From: Rickettsiales bacterium | Lineage (GTDB): Bacteria > Pseudomonadota > Alphaproteobacteria > Rickettsiales > SXRF01 | Assembly: GCA_041396965.1 (NCBI GenBank) | Contig: JAWKXN010000001.1 | Location: 434,001-498,000, forward strand | Reading direction: 5' to 3' | Length of the DNA stretch: 64,000 bases | Shown: piece after piece, positions 16,386 to 25,491 of the stretch | Layout of the letters: the number at the start of each line of letters is the position of its first letter | How positions within the stretch are numbered: the first letter of the stretch is position 1 | Notes under the pieces: generated by a model | What the model was told of the DNA's origin: nothing | Databases searched by the model: none | The model's input: the letters and a program-made list of their open reading frames with translations, nothing else | Made by a program: the position numbers and the translations under genes

Positions 16386-17896
16386 AACTGGTAAATGTGA
16401 GCGAGATTGCGCCCTCGACCTATAACCCGCGCGTGGCTGATTCGGCGCGGCTGGATTTGATTGAGCTGTCATTGCGGAAGCTGGGTTTCCTGTTGCCGCT
16501 ATATGCAACGCCGGATGGAGAAATCATCTCTGGCCACCAGCGTCATCATGTGGCCTGCCGCATGGGTGCAAAGCAGGTGCCGCTTTTCATCACCCGCCCG
16601 ATGGATTTAGCGGAGCGCAAAGGCGTGAACATCGTCTTTAACCGCGCTACCAATGATCTGGGGCAAAGCGACACCGTGGCTAAGATCAATGATCACCTCA
16701 AAGCGGCAGATGTGATCCGGCTGGCTGAGAATATCCCGGACAAAACGCCCGATACGCCGGAGTTCTATCCTTGCCTCAGTGCCAAACCGCACCCGATTGC
16801 ACCGTTTCTCAAAGCCAATCAGGGACGCTGGAAGAATTACGCGCTGAATCTGGCCAAAACACTGAAGCGGCGCGGCCTTGCCATGCCGATTGTGGCTACG
16901 CGGGACTACCGGGTGGTGAATGGCATTGGCCGTTTGCAGCATTATGCAGAGCTGGGCGAATCCGAAGTGCCGGTAGTGTTTGTAAGTGACACAGAAGGTG
17001 CTCTTGCCGAAGCAATGCTCAATTACCTCTCGATGGATTTTGACATTCATCATCGCTACGAGGATTTGCTGCGTCATAATTCTTTTCGGCGCTTGCGTCA
17101 GGTGCGCGGCAGTTTGGGACGTGGATTCATCTTCGCAGTGGCGGGTGATGCTACCTCGAAAAGTTTTGATGTTACGCAGCCGGAAAACCGGGATCGCTGG
17201 ATTGCCAAGTTTGGCCGCTGCGTGCTGGATTTTGGCGCAGGCCATTTGCATGAAACCCGCATCCTGCGGAAACTCGGCATTACCGTCACGCCATTTGAGC
17301 CGTACCGTGTGGGCGAAACCAATGAGATCGACAAGGAAGCCAGCCTCGCACTCACGCGGGAGTTTTTGCACGCGATTGGCACGGATCAACTGCATTACAC
17401 CTCGATTTTTATCTCCAGCGTGTTGAACAGCGTGCCGTTCAAAGCGGATCGGGAGCATATTGTTTGCATCTGCGCAGCGCTGGCACAGGAGCAAACACGG
17501 CTGTATGCGGTGGCCTCGGCCAGTAACCATATCAATATCAAGCAGCTGAATGGCTATCACTCACTTAATGAGCGCCAATCCAGCGGCGTGTTGTTCCAGC
17601 TGGATTATGAGGACGGGATCACGCTGGGCGACATCGCCACTTCGCCCAAGGTGCAGAAGTATCATAGCCAAAAAGAGTTCTACGATCTGTTCAAGCAGTT
17701 CTTTGAATTGGTGAAGGTGGATGAGTGCAATCAGAATGTGCAGGCAATCTGCGCTAAGCCACGGAAGATAAGTGCGAAAAGACTAAAAGCAGCGCTCGAA
17801 TTTGAGTTCGATTTACCCTATCCTGACGGCACGCGGATGGGACTGGTCGAAGAAGCAAAGCAGGCCTTTTCCAGCCGGTTAGGAATAAAGTTATGA
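16382..17896 (+). CDS. ParB-like domain fused to a methyltransferase-like domain
   Basis: 504 aa. Residues 1-90 form a ParB-type domain (APSTYNPRVAD, SGHQRHHVACRMGAKQVPLF). Residues about 160-205 look like a second copy (AMPIVATRDYRVVNGIGRLQHY as signature, split here by description: MPIVATRD then VVNGIGRLQHYAELGE). From about 275, CVLDFGAGHLHETRILRKLG resembles a SAM-binding motif I, and PFEPYR would be the motif II acid. No clear catalytic NPPY/DPPY is visible. It starts in the stop of the first ParB-like gene and overlaps the next by ATGA. The role in phage DNA handling is inferred from context only. Confidence 0.7.
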   Translation: MKLVNVSEIAPSTYNPRVADSARLDLIELSLRKLGFLLPLYATPDGEIISGHQRHHVACRMGAKQVPLFITRPMDLAERKGVNIVFNRATNDLGQSDTVAKINDHLKAADVIRLAENIPDKTPDTPEFYPCLSAKPHPIAPFLKANQGRWKNYALNLAKTLKRRGLAMPIVATRDYRVVNGIGRLQHYAELGESEVPVVFVSDTEGALAEAMLNYLSMDFDIHHRYEDLLRHNSFRRLRQVRGSLGRGFIFAVAGDATSKSFDVTQPENRDRWIAKFGRCVLDFGAGHLHETRILRKLGITVTPFEPYRVGETNEIDKEASLALTREFLHAIGTDQLHYTSIFISSVLNSVPFKADREHIVCICAALAQEQTRLYAVASASNHINIKQLNGYHSLNERQSSGVLFQLDYEDGITLGDIATSPKVQKYHSQKEFYDLFKQFFELVKVDECNQNVQAICAKPRKISAKRLKAALEFEFDLPYPDGTRMGLVEEAKQAFSSRLGIKL

Positions 17897-18315
17897 TCAT
17901 TCTACTTGATCTGAATTACACGCTGGTTGCTAACAGCCATGAAAAACACAAGCCCTTCGCCCTGCAAATACAACATGAGACGTACCGCAACTGGCTTGTG
18001 AGTCTGGTGGCTCCGTATCACACGATTCTGATGACGGCGCGGCCTGAGAAACATAAGCAGGCCACGCTCGATAGTTTGTATTTCAAGGCCGGATGGGTGC
18101 CGCAGCAGGCGCATTTTAATCGCTATTACAAACCGCCGCATATCGCCAAGCGCATCATGCTGGAGCAGTTGGTGTTCCCGGAGCATGGCAGCAATGGCAG
18201 CCAGTATCTGGCGATTGAGAGCAACCCAAAAACGCAAAGCATGTATGCCGAGTATGGCATCCCGTCGATCAAAGTATTTGAGAATGAAACATGGACAGAA
18301 CTTCCGAAACCCTGA
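17893..18315 (+). CDS. HAD-superfamily phosphatase-like protein
   Basis: 140 aa. The HAD pattern is recognisable: LLDLNYTLV (motif I as D-x-N-x-T instead of D-x-D-x-T), ILMTARPEKH (motif II Thr), a Lys in the region of AKRIMLEQ, and LAIESNPKT (weak motif IV). The second motif I acid, normally the general acid/base, is Asn, so phosphatase activity may be altered. It resembles small phage HAD proteins. It is coupled to both neighbours by overlaps. Confidence 0.65.
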   Translation: MIILLDLNYTLVANSHEKHKPFALQIQHETYRNWLVSLVAPYHTILMTARPEKHKQATLDSLYFKAGWVPQQAHFNRYYKPPHIAKRIMLEQLVFPEHGSNGSQYLAIESNPKTQSMYAEYGIPSIKVFENETWTELPKP

Positions 18316-18968
18316 TGGACATCCCCAAGGAATGGACGTTTGAGAATGCCAGTGTCGCGCAGAGCTTTAACCAGCATGTGCGCGAGCAACTGCCGTGGTA
18401 TGATCTCGTCACCGGCGCGGTGGTGCATATCGCCCGCCATTACATTCCGCAAAACGGGCTGGTCTATGATATTGGCGCATCCACCGGCAATATCGGTGCG
18501 GCGCTGGAGCCTGCACTCACCCAGCGACAGGCCAAGCTGATCCCGATTGAGCCAAGCGCCCAGATGTGCGCGGAATATGCGGGACCGGGCAAAGAGCATC
18601 TCGTGCAGATGGATGCCTGCCGCTATCACTTTGAGCCGTTTGATGTGGCTGTGTGTTATCTGGTGTTGATGTTTATGCCGGTGCATGAGCGTCCGGCCTT
18701 CATTGCCAAGCTCAAGGCATCACTCAAGCCCGGTGGCGCGATTGTGATTGTCGATAAATGCGAGGCAGCAACAGGCTATCAGGCCACGGTTCTGTGGCGG
18801 CTGACACTGGCGGGCAAAATGGCCGCCGGTGTATTGCCGGAGCAGATCATCGCCAAAGAGTTATCCCTCGGTGGGGTGCAGCGCCCGCTAGACCCCGCAT
18901 TACTCGGAGAAAATGCAGTTCAATGGTTTCGGTTTGGAGAGTTCGCGGGGTGGATTATCACGTCATGA
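18315..18968 (+). CDS. Class I SAM-dependent methyltransferase (CmoA-like style)
   Basis: 217 aa from ATG at 18315, which overlaps the upstream TGA; an ATG at 18291 is also possible. Motifs: VYDIGASTGNIGAAL (motif I), LIPIEPSAQM (motif II acid), MDACRYHFE, VCYLVLMFMP, and LKPGGAIVIVDK (post-motif III). The arrangement recalls tRNA cmo5U34 methyltransferase and trans-aconitate types, but in a phage the substrate is unknown. It is the last gene before the terminase small subunit. Confidence 0.75.
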   Translation: MDIPKEWTFENASVAQSFNQHVREQLPWYDLVTGAVVHIARHYIPQNGLVYDIGASTGNIGAALEPALTQRQAKLIPIEPSAQMCAEYAGPGKEHLVQMDACRYHFEPFDVAVCYLVLMFMPVHERPAFIAKLKASLKPGGAIVIVDKCEAATGYQATVLWRLTLAGKMAAGVLPEQIIAKELSLGGVQRPLDPALLGENAVQWFRFGEFAGWIITS

Positions 18969-18980
18969 TAGGAACCTCCC

Positions 18981-19571
18981 ATGCAGATTCTTCACAAAGT
19001 CGCCGTGATTGCGCGGTTCCTGAACCTGACCGAGCGACGCGTGCAGCAGCTGGCGCGGGATGGCATCATCCCCAAGGCCGACAAGGGCAAATACGATCTG
19101 GTGCGCTGCGTGCAGCACTATGTGCAGTATTTGCAGGAACGCGCCTATGGCAACGGCGATACTGCCCGCGACACGCACCATGAACGCGCTCGCCTGATTA
19201 AAGCGCAGGCCGATAAAACCGAGCTGGAAGTAGCAGAGATGCGCGGCCAGCTGATCCCGATTGAAACCATTGAACATGATTGGATGCAGCATGTGTCGTC
19301 CTGCCGGATGCGCCTGCTTGCGATCCCCAGTAAATCCGCCTTTCAGATCGCCTCGCTGAAGGAACCCGCTGAGATTGAGCGGTTTCTGAAAGCGTCGATC
19401 TATGAGGCTTTGACGGAACTTGCCCGCGATGATGACGAACTACCAGAGCCTGAAGCAGAAAGTCCGGCAAGTGTGGATGCCGCCGCCGGAACTGACGGTA
19501 AGTCAGTGGGCGGACGCACACCGAAAGCTAAGCCCGGAAGCAAGCGCCGAACCCGGAAGGTGGAGGACTGA
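18981..19571 (+). CDS. Terminase small subunit (Nu1-like)
   Basis: 196 aa. The N-terminus is a winged-helix DNA-binding domain (VAVIARFLNLTERRVQQLARDGIIPKADKGKYDL) that recognises the packaging site in lambda-type phages. A helical segment follows (HERARLIKAQADKTELEVAEMRGQLIP), then a charged basic tail (KPGSKRRTRKVED). The 3' end overlaps the large subunit by 143 bases in another frame, an unusually long overlap. Confidence 0.85.
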   Translation: MQILHKVAVIARFLNLTERRVQQLARDGIIPKADKGKYDLVRCVQHYVQYLQERAYGNGDTARDTHHERARLIKAQADKTELEVAEMRGQLIPIETIEHDWMQHVSSCRMRLLAIPSKSAFQIASLKEPAEIERFLKASIYEALTELARDDDELPEPEAESPASVDAAAGTDGKSVGGRTPKAKPGSKRRTRKVED

Positions 19572-21246
19572 TCGTGCTCCCTATCAGCGCGGCATGATGG
19601 ATGCGGTGAATGAACCCGGCGTGCGCGAGGTGGTGTTTATGACATCGGCGCAGATCGGCAAAACCGAGATTTTGAACAATATCCTCGGCTATTTTGTGCA
19701 TCAAGACCCAGCGCCGACGCTGTTTATTCAGCCAACGTTGGATATGGCAGAAGCATGGAGCAAAGACCGGCTTGCGCCGATGATCCGCGATTCGGATGCG
19801 CTGACGGAATTGTTCAAAGACCCGAAAAGCCGCAACAGCGACAACACGCTGCTGCATAAGAAATTCAATGGCGGGCATTTGACGATGGCGGGAGCTAACA
19901 GCCCGTCATCGCTGGCCAGCCGCCCGATACGGATTGTGCTACTTGATGAGGAAGACCGCTATCCAACCTCCGCCGGTTCTGAGGGTGATCCCGGCTCGCT
20001 GGCGCAGAAACGTACCACCACCTTCTGGAACCGGCTTCTGGTATCGGCCAGCACGCCGACGATTGAGGGTGAAAGCAAAATAGAAGCCCGCTTTCAGCAA
20101 AGCGACCAGCGGCTATTCTTCGTGCCTTGCCCGGAATGCGGCGCATTTCAGGTGCTCAGCTGGTCGCATATTAAATTCGATAAGAAAGACCCCGCATCAG
20201 CTCATTGTGAGTGTGAGCATTGCAAAGCCAAGCTGCAAGATAGCGATAAGCTCTGGATGCTGGCGCGGGGCGAATGGCGGGCGCAGGCGGAATTTGACGG
20301 CATCGCGGGCTTCCATATCTCGGAGATTTACAGCCCGTGGGTGCGCTGGTCAGAGATGGTGGCCAACTTCCTGAAGGCCAAGCGCCTGCCGGAAACGCTG
20401 AAAGTCTGGGTGAATACCAGCCTCGGCGAAACGTGGAAGGAAGCGACCGAAGGCGTTGATCCGAAAGGATTGCTGAACCGCAAGGAAAACTGGGGGCGGA
20501 TTGTTCCCGACGGCGTGGCGGTGATAACTGCTGGCGTGGATGTGCAGGACGACCGGCTGGAGGCGGAAGTAGTTGGCTGGGGCATCGGGCAGGAAAGCTG
20601 GTCATTGCAATACCATGTGCTGCACGGTGATCCGGCTCAACCGAAAGTATGGGAAGAACTCGACCGGGTGCTGCGGCAATCCATGCAGCGCGTGGACGGC
20701 AGCGTGCTAAATATCGGCTGCGCGTGTGTGGACACTGGCGGCCACCATACGCAGAAAGTCTATGAATATTGCAAAGCGCGGGAGGCAGAGCGGATTTTCG
20801 CCATCAAAGGTGCATCGCAAACCGGCAAGCCGTTGGTCAGCAAATTCAGTCGCTCCAACAAGCTACGGGTGAAGCTATTTACCATCGGCACCGATACGGC
20901 CAAGCAGATGATCTATTCACGGCTTCGGATTCACCAGCCGGGTGCGGGTTACTGCCACTTTCCGGCGGAATACCCGGAGGAATACTTCCGGCAACTGACG
21001 TCCGAGCGCGTGCAGACCAAATTCGTGAACGGTCATCCTTCGCGGATATGGGTGCTGCCGAAAGGCCACCGCAACGAGGTGCTGGACTGCCGGGTGTATG
21101 CGCTGGCGGCGTTGCATATTCTGAACCCTAACCTTGCGGCGCTGGTGCATGAGATGGAGCGCGAGCGCCTCAGCAAACCGAAGGAAACACCGCCGGAAAA
21201 ACAGGCCGATCACTGGATCAGCTACGACGATTGGAACTTTAACTAA
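19429..21246 (+). CDS. Terminase large subunit (GpA family)
   Basis: 605 aa from ATG at 19429 (or 19432). It is the packaging motor ATPase and nuclease of lambda-like phages. Walker A-type loop FMTSAQIGKTEIL is near residue 70 and the Walker B-like VLLDEEDRYP near 165. A CxxC/CxxC pair follows (PCPECGAF and CEHCKAK). The nuclease part begins with GVDVQDDRLEAEVVGWG and contains CVDTGGHHTQKVYEYC. Length fits. A GpA/Nu1 pair implies cos-type packaging; I could not locate the cos site. Confidence 0.9.
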   Translation: MMTNYQSLKQKVRQVWMPPPELTVSQWADAHRKLSPEASAEPGRWRTDRAPYQRGMMDAVNEPGVREVVFMTSAQIGKTEILNNILGYFVHQDPAPTLFIQPTLDMAEAWSKDRLAPMIRDSDALTELFKDPKSRNSDNTLLHKKFNGGHLTMAGANSPSSLASRPIRIVLLDEEDRYPTSAGSEGDPGSLAQKRTTTFWNRLLVSASTPTIEGESKIEARFQQSDQRLFFVPCPECGAFQVLSWSHIKFDKKDPASAHCECEHCKAKLQDSDKLWMLARGEWRAQAEFDGIAGFHISEIYSPWVRWSEMVANFLKAKRLPETLKVWVNTSLGETWKEATEGVDPKGLLNRKENWGRIVPDGVAVITAGVDVQDDRLEAEVVGWGIGQESWSLQYHVLHGDPAQPKVWEELDRVLRQSMQRVDGSVLNIGCACVDTGGHHTQKVYEYCKAREAERIFAIKGASQTGKPLVSKFSRSNKLRVKLFTIGTDTAKQMIYSRLRIHQPGAGYCHFPAEYPEEYFRQLTSERVQTKFVNGHPSRIWVLPKGHRNEVLDCRVYALAALHILNPNLAALVHEMERERLSKPKETPPEKQADHWISYDDWNFN

Positions 21247-21533
21247 AGGAGAGATGTGATGTCGCGATAACCGCTTAATACACGGACGATTGAAATGGGC
21301 TGCGTGGTGGCGTCATAGATAATCAGGTAGGAATAGATACTCCAAAAGCGTACCTCGCGTGAGGTTAAATCCTCCCGCTTGTGACCAATGAAAGGCTGTT
21401 CGGCAAGTGTTGCGAAAGATTCGAAACACTCATCAATGACGCGTGCCGCAACCGTGGGATTATCCAGAGCAATGTAGTCCTGAATAGCGATCAGGTCGTC
21501 TTGCGCTTCAATCGTCAGAACAAAATCGGCCAT
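21243..21533 (-). CDS. parE: ParE/RelE-family toxin
   Basis: 96 aa. The fold signature is present: LTIEAQDDLIAIQDYIALDN, then ARVIDECFESFATLAEQPFIGHKRED, and VRFWSIYSYLIIYDATTQPISIVRVLSGYRDI. ParE toxins poison gyrase; the RelE fold also includes mRNA cleavers, so the target is inferred. The stop overlaps that of the terminase on the other strand. The antitoxin gene lies directly upstream. Confidence 0.87.
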   Translation of the reverse strand: MADFVLTIEAQDDLIAIQDYIALDNPTVAARVIDECFESFATLAEQPFIGHKREDLTSREVRFWSIYSYLIIYDATTQPISIVRVLSGYRDITSLL

Positions 21534-21535
21534 TA

Positions 21536-21796
21536 CTAAGCCTGTTTGTAAGAAGCGCGGCGCTCTTTTAACTGGCGGATTGCTTCTTCCCCGGAAATCA
21601 CATTGCCGGATTTCAGGGAAGACAAGCCTTTGTCGATTTCAAGATTTAGCATTTCGATGCGTTTCTTCTTGATGGTGTCCTGTTCATCCAAAAGGCGCAA
21701 ACCTTCGCGGATGACTTCGCTGGCAGAGCCATAGAAGCCACTTTTTACTTTAGATTCAATGAACTGTTCTAGTTCCGGCGTGAGTGAGACGTTCAT
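21536..21796 (-). CDS. parD: ParD-like ribbon-helix-helix antitoxin
   Basis: 86 aa from ATG at 21796, which has AAGGAG 8 bases upstream; a closer ATG at 21802 is less likely. N-terminal RHH domain: MNVSLTPELEQFIESKVKSG, then YGSASEVIREGLRLLDEQD. The C-terminal half is the toxin-binding helix. It stops 2 bases before the toxin start. The pair interrupts the phage head operon on the opposite strand with its own promoter. Confidence 0.87.
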   Translation of the reverse strand: MNVSLTPELEQFIESKVKSGFYGSASEVIREGLRLLDEQDTIKKKRIEMLNLEIDKGLSSLKSGNVISGEEAIRQLKERRASYKQA

Positions 21797-21821
21797 AAGC
21801 ATAACTCCTTATTTATGCTCA

Positions 21822-21850
21822 ATTATACACCGGATAACAATAAATAGCAA
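21822..21850 (-). promoter_or_regulatory. Promoter of the parDE pair
   Basis: On the minus strand TTGCTA (21850-21845) and TATAAT (21827-21822) are 17 bases apart. The RHH antitoxin probably represses this promoter. Confidence 0.65.
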
Positions 21851-21862
21851 GGATGGACATCA

Positions 21863-22090
21863 ATGGCACTCACTCTTACTCAAGCACAAACGGCGCTCGA
21901 TGCGTGGATCGCGGCGGATTTGGCTGTGGCCAAAGGCCAGAGCTACTCCATGAACGGGCGCAGCCTAACGCTGGCCAATACCCGCGAGATACGGGAGCAG
22001 ATTCAGTATTGGGAGCGGCGCGTGCAGGCCTTCCAACAGACCATACAAAATAACCAACAAGCAGCCTTGGCGGATTTCAGCGATGTTTAA
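21863..22090 (+). CDS. Head-tail joining gpW-like / DUF6148 protein
   Basis: 75 aa. TLTQAQTALDAWIAADLAVAKGQSY, then GRSLTLANTREIREQIQYWERRVQAF has the pattern of the short DUF6148/gpW-type connector proteins found between terminase and portal. It overlaps the portal gene by 8 bases. The position agrees with lambda order (A, W, B). Confidence 0.8.
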   Translation: MALTLTQAQTALDAWIAADLAVAKGQSYSMNGRSLTLANTREIREQIQYWERRVQAFQQTIQNNQQAALADFSDV

Positions 22091-23615
22091 TCTTTTCGAC
22101 AAAACCATAGAGGTGTTTGCGCCTGAAGCGGCATTGCGACGGGAAACGGCGCGGCGCATTCTGCAAGCGCAGCGTGCCTATGAAGCCAGCCAGCCCTCGC
22201 GCCTGCGGAAGATCAAGGGAGATAATGGCTCCGGCGATGCGATTATGGAACGCGCCGGGGAATCACTGCGCTTGCAAGCTCGCTATCTGGATGAAAACCA
22301 TGATCTGGCGCGTGGGGTGTTGAATTGCCTTGTCAATAATGTGGTTGGGCGTGGCATCACCATTGAGCCGCAGGTGAAGCGTGCCGATGGCGAACTGGCC
22401 AAACCGATTAATGACCAACTGATCGAGCTATGGGAAGAATGGACGCGCTTTCCTGAAGTAACGCGGGAACTGAACTGGAACCACATGCTGCGCCTGCTGG
22501 CGCGGTGCTGGTTTCGGGACGGTGAAGTGCTGGTGAAACATATCGAAGGCACGAGCAACACGATCAATCACGGCACGCTGGTTCCGTATTCGTTGGAGCT
22601 GATTGAAGCGGACTATCTTCCGTTCGATTTCAGCGACCTGAAAAAGCGGATCATACACGGGGTGGAAAAGAACGCATGGCGCAGGCCGCTTGCCTATTAC
22701 CTCTATAAGGAGCATCCCGGCGACAATCATCGCTTTGTCACCAAGCAGGACACTAAGCGCTTCCCGGCGGAAAAGATCATCCACCTAAAAACGGTGGATC
22801 GTATCGCGCAGACACGCGGCGTTTCCATCTTTGCCAGTGTCCTCACCCGCATGGAGGATATTAAGGATTATGAACTCTCTGAGCGGCTGGCGGCAAAGGT
22901 GGCGGCCAGCATTTGCGCTTATGTGCGTAAAAACATGGATGCACCCATGAGCGCCGCGAAAGTCGATGATGCAGGCAACCGCTTAATGAAGATGCAGCCG
23001 GGCATGATCTTCGACAATCTGCTGCCGGGTGAAGAAATCGGGATGATTGATAGCAACCGTCCGAACGCAATGCTGGAGCAATTCCGTAATTCGCAGCTGC
23101 GGGCGGTGGCGGCTGGCACAGCAACCAGCTTTTCCAGCATCTCGAAAGATTACAACGGCACCTATAGCGCCCAGCGGCAGGAACTGGTGGAGCAATCCGT
23201 CCACTATGCAGTGATGCGCGAGTATTTCATTGAGCGCTGCGTGCGGCCAATCTGGGAACGGTTCGTGGAAATGGCCATTTTATCCGGCCAGCTTGAGGTG
23301 CCAGAGGCAGAGATCAATCCGTTGTCGCTAAAAAAAGCCAGCTTTCAAGGTCCCACCATGCCTTGGATTGACCCGCAGAAGGAAGTCACGGCGGAGGAAA
23401 AATCCGTACAGGCCGGATTCAAATCTCGCTCGCAGGTGATTCGCGAACGCGGCGGCAATCCGCAGGATGTGTTCGAGCAAATCAAACAGGAACGCATGCA
23501 GGAAAGCGAAGCTGGAATCAGCTTCTCCAGCTCCAGCGGATCAGCAAAACCCGAACCCAAACAGGAGGAACCAGATAATGACGAAGGAACCGGAAATACT
23601 AACACGAACGGCTGA
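22083..23615 (+). CDS. Portal protein, lambda gpB family
   Basis: 510 aa. The portal forms the dodecameric channel for DNA entry. The family pattern is visible: ARYLDENHDLARGVLNCLVNNVVGRG near residue 65, the WFRDGEVLVKH segment, FPAEKIIHLK, RGVSIFASVLTRMEDIKDYE, and SSISKDYNGTYSAQRQELVE. The C-terminus is low-complexity Ser/Glu/Asn and overlaps the protease-capsid gene by 38 bases in another frame. Confidence 0.92.
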   Translation: MFNLFDKTIEVFAPEAALRRETARRILQAQRAYEASQPSRLRKIKGDNGSGDAIMERAGESLRLQARYLDENHDLARGVLNCLVNNVVGRGITIEPQVKRADGELAKPINDQLIELWEEWTRFPEVTRELNWNHMLRLLARCWFRDGEVLVKHIEGTSNTINHGTLVPYSLELIEADYLPFDFSDLKKRIIHGVEKNAWRRPLAYYLYKEHPGDNHRFVTKQDTKRFPAEKIIHLKTVDRIAQTRGVSIFASVLTRMEDIKDYELSERLAAKVAASICAYVRKNMDAPMSAAKVDDAGNRLMKMQPGMIFDNLLPGEEIGMIDSNRPNAMLEQFRNSQLRAVAAGTATSFSSISKDYNGTYSAQRQELVEQSVHYAVMREYFIERCVRPIWERFVEMAILSGQLEVPEAEINPLSLKKASFQGPTMPWIDPQKEVTAEEKSVQAGFKSRSQVIRERGGNPQDVFEQIKQERMQESEAGISFSSSSGSAKPEPKQEEPDNDEGTGNTNTNG

Positions 23616-25491
23616 ACTTGCCTCCCGGTCGGTCGTGGATGAAGAAAGCCGCCTCGTGCGGCTTTCTTTTTCTTCGGAGGAACCCGTCACACGCCAATCG
23701 TTTTTCAGCGAACCTTGGGTGGAGGTGCTGGGGCATGAAAAAAGCGAGGTTGATCTTTCACGCCTCAATAACTCCGCGCCGGTGCTGTATAACCATGACC
23801 GCAGCGAACGCGAAAACCGTATCGGCGTGGTGGAACGCGCATGGATCGAAAATGGGCGTGGATACGCGGAAATTCGCCTGAGCCGCCGTGCAGACGCTGA
23901 AGGCATCTGGCAGGACGTGCGCGACGGCATTTTGCGTAATGTGTCGGTGGCTTACCGCATCGTTGAGCGAAAAATCACCGAAGAACCCAAAGACAAACCC
24001 GCGACTTACCGCGTCATCCGCTGGATGCCGATGGAAATCTCGCTGGTCGATATTCCCGCTGATCCCACCGTTGGGGTTGGCCGGAGTCTGGAGGAAACCC
24101 CTCCAGCATCACAACCCCAACTTAACCAAAAGGAGAATCCCATGCCTGAAGTAACTGAAACCCCGGAGCGCACGGAGGCGGAAGACATCCGCGCCGTGCA
24201 GGATAACGCGATGGCCGAAGGCGCAAAGCGTGCGCTGGAGGCGGAAAAGAAACGCCGTAGCGACATCCGCACCCTGTTTGAAAAGCACGGCGACTATGGA
24301 CAGCTGCGCGATCAGTGCCTCGATAACCCCGAAGTCACCATTGGCGAAGCGCGTAAACAGTTGCTGGAAGCGATTGGTACGCGTGAGGAACCGGTAGCCA
24401 CCAACCAGCGGATCGAAATCGGTGAATCGGACGTGGAGAAATTCTCCCGTGCCGCCGAAGACGCGATTGCCTTCCGTGCTGGCATTGCCGCCAAGGACAC
24501 GAAACCCACCGAGCTTATGGGCTACACCTTGCTGGAGATGGCGCGTAAGTCGTTGGAACTGCGCGGCGTGCGTACCGAACACATGGACAAGCGCGAGCTG
24601 GCAGCGCGTGCCTTCACGCACTCCAGCAGTGATTTCCCGAAGATTCTGGAAAATAATGCACGAAAGGCCATGCTGCGCGGCTATGACGAAGCGGAGGAAG
24701 TGTTCCAGCAATTCACCCGCACCGGCAATCTGACGGATTTCAAAACGCACTCCCGCGTGGGTATGTGCGTGTTCGATTCGCTGGATGAAATCCCCGAAAG
24801 CGGTGAATATAAGCATGGCACCATCGGTGAGCGTGCAGAACCCATCAAGCTGGCAACGTATGGGAAACTATTTTCCATAACCCGCCAAGCAATCATCAAT
24901 GATGATCTGACAGCGTTCACGGAAATCCCGCGCAAGATGGGGCGTGCCGCTGCCCGCACGGTCGGTGATCTGGTGTTCAGTATTTTAACTGGCAATCCCA
25001 CCATGAGTGACGGCACGGCCTTATTCCATGCCGATCACAAAAACCTCGCTGGAAGTGGCGCTGCGATTGCCGCTGCCAGTGTTGGGGCTGCCCGCACCGC
25101 TATGCGCACGCAGAAAGATGGCAAGGCGACGCTGAATATCCGGCCTTCGTTCCTGATTGTGCCTGCCGCGCAGGAGGACACCGCACGGGTGCTCATGAGT
25201 TCAGAGACTGATCCATCGCAAACCAACAGCCGCAAACCTAACCCGGTGCGCGGTGCGGCGGAAATCATCGTGGATGCGCGTTTGGATGATGCCTCAACGA
25301 CCGCATGGTATCTGGCAGCTGATCCAAATGTGTTTGATACGATTGAAGTGGGGTATCTGGACGGCGTGGCCGCTCCGTTCCTCGATCAGCAAGATGGCTG
25401 GACGATTGACGGGGTGGAATACAAGGTGCGCATCGACGCGGCAGCAGCGCCGCTGGAATTCCGCACCCTGTATAAAAATCCGGGCGCTTAG
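23578..25491 (+). CDS. Prohead protease - major capsid protein fusion
   Basis: 637 aa from ATG at 23578, with a strong AGGAGG site. Residues 1-180 are an HK97-type (U35) prohead protease: VLYNHDRSERENRIGVVERAW (catalytic His), then RDGILRNVSVAYRI (catalytic Ser) and MEISLVDIPADPTVGVGR. A Gln/Pro linker leads to a scaffold-like coiled coil (to about 270). The rest is a capsid subunit (GKLFSITRQAIINDDLTAF, DGTALFHADHKNL, PSFLIVPAAQED). The order protease-scaffold-capsid in one chain implies self-cleavage during assembly. Confidence 0.87.
   Translation: MTKEPEILTRTAELASRSVVDEESRLVRLSFSSEEPVTRQSFFSEPWVEVLGHEKSEVDLSRLNNSAPVLYNHDRSERENRIGVVERAWIENGRGYAEIRLSRRADAEGIWQDVRDGILRNVSVAYRIVERKITEEPKDKPATYRVIRWMPMEISLVDIPADPTVGVGRSLEETPPASQPQLNQKENPMPEVTETPERTEAEDIRAVQDNAMAEGAKRALEAEKKRRSDIRTLFEKHGDYGQLRDQCLDNPEVTIGEARKQLLEAIGTREEPVATNQRIEIGESDVEKFSRAAEDAIAFRAGIAAKDTKPTELMGYTLLEMARKSLELRGVRTEHMDKRELAARAFTHSSSDFPKILENNARKAMLRGYDEAEEVFQQFTRTGNLTDFKTHSRVGMCVFDSLDEIPESGEYKHGTIGERAEPIKLATYGKLFSITRQAIINDDLTAFTEIPRKMGRAAARTVGDLVFSILTGNPTMSDGTALFHADHKNLAGSGAAIAAASVGAARTAMRTQKDGKATLNIRPSFLIVPAAQEDTARVLMSSETDPSQTNSRKPNPVRGAAEIIVDARLDDASTTAWYLAADPNVFDTIEVGYLDGVAAPFLDQQDGWTIDGVEYKVRIDAAAAPLEFRTLYKNPGA

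Noticed and set aside
16607..17560. 317-codon antisense frame in the ParB-like gene
   Set aside because: GC-rich phage genes leave long antisense frames; the plus-strand frame has domain motifs and coupled neighbours, this one has none.
21767..21781. GAACTGTTC-like sequence within parD as a third operator
   Set aside because: It lies in coding sequence for conserved RHH residues and has no dyad comparable to the other two sites.
24109..24816. 235-codon antisense frame in the protease-capsid gene
   Set aside because: Shadow; the plus frame encodes a recognised capsid fusion.
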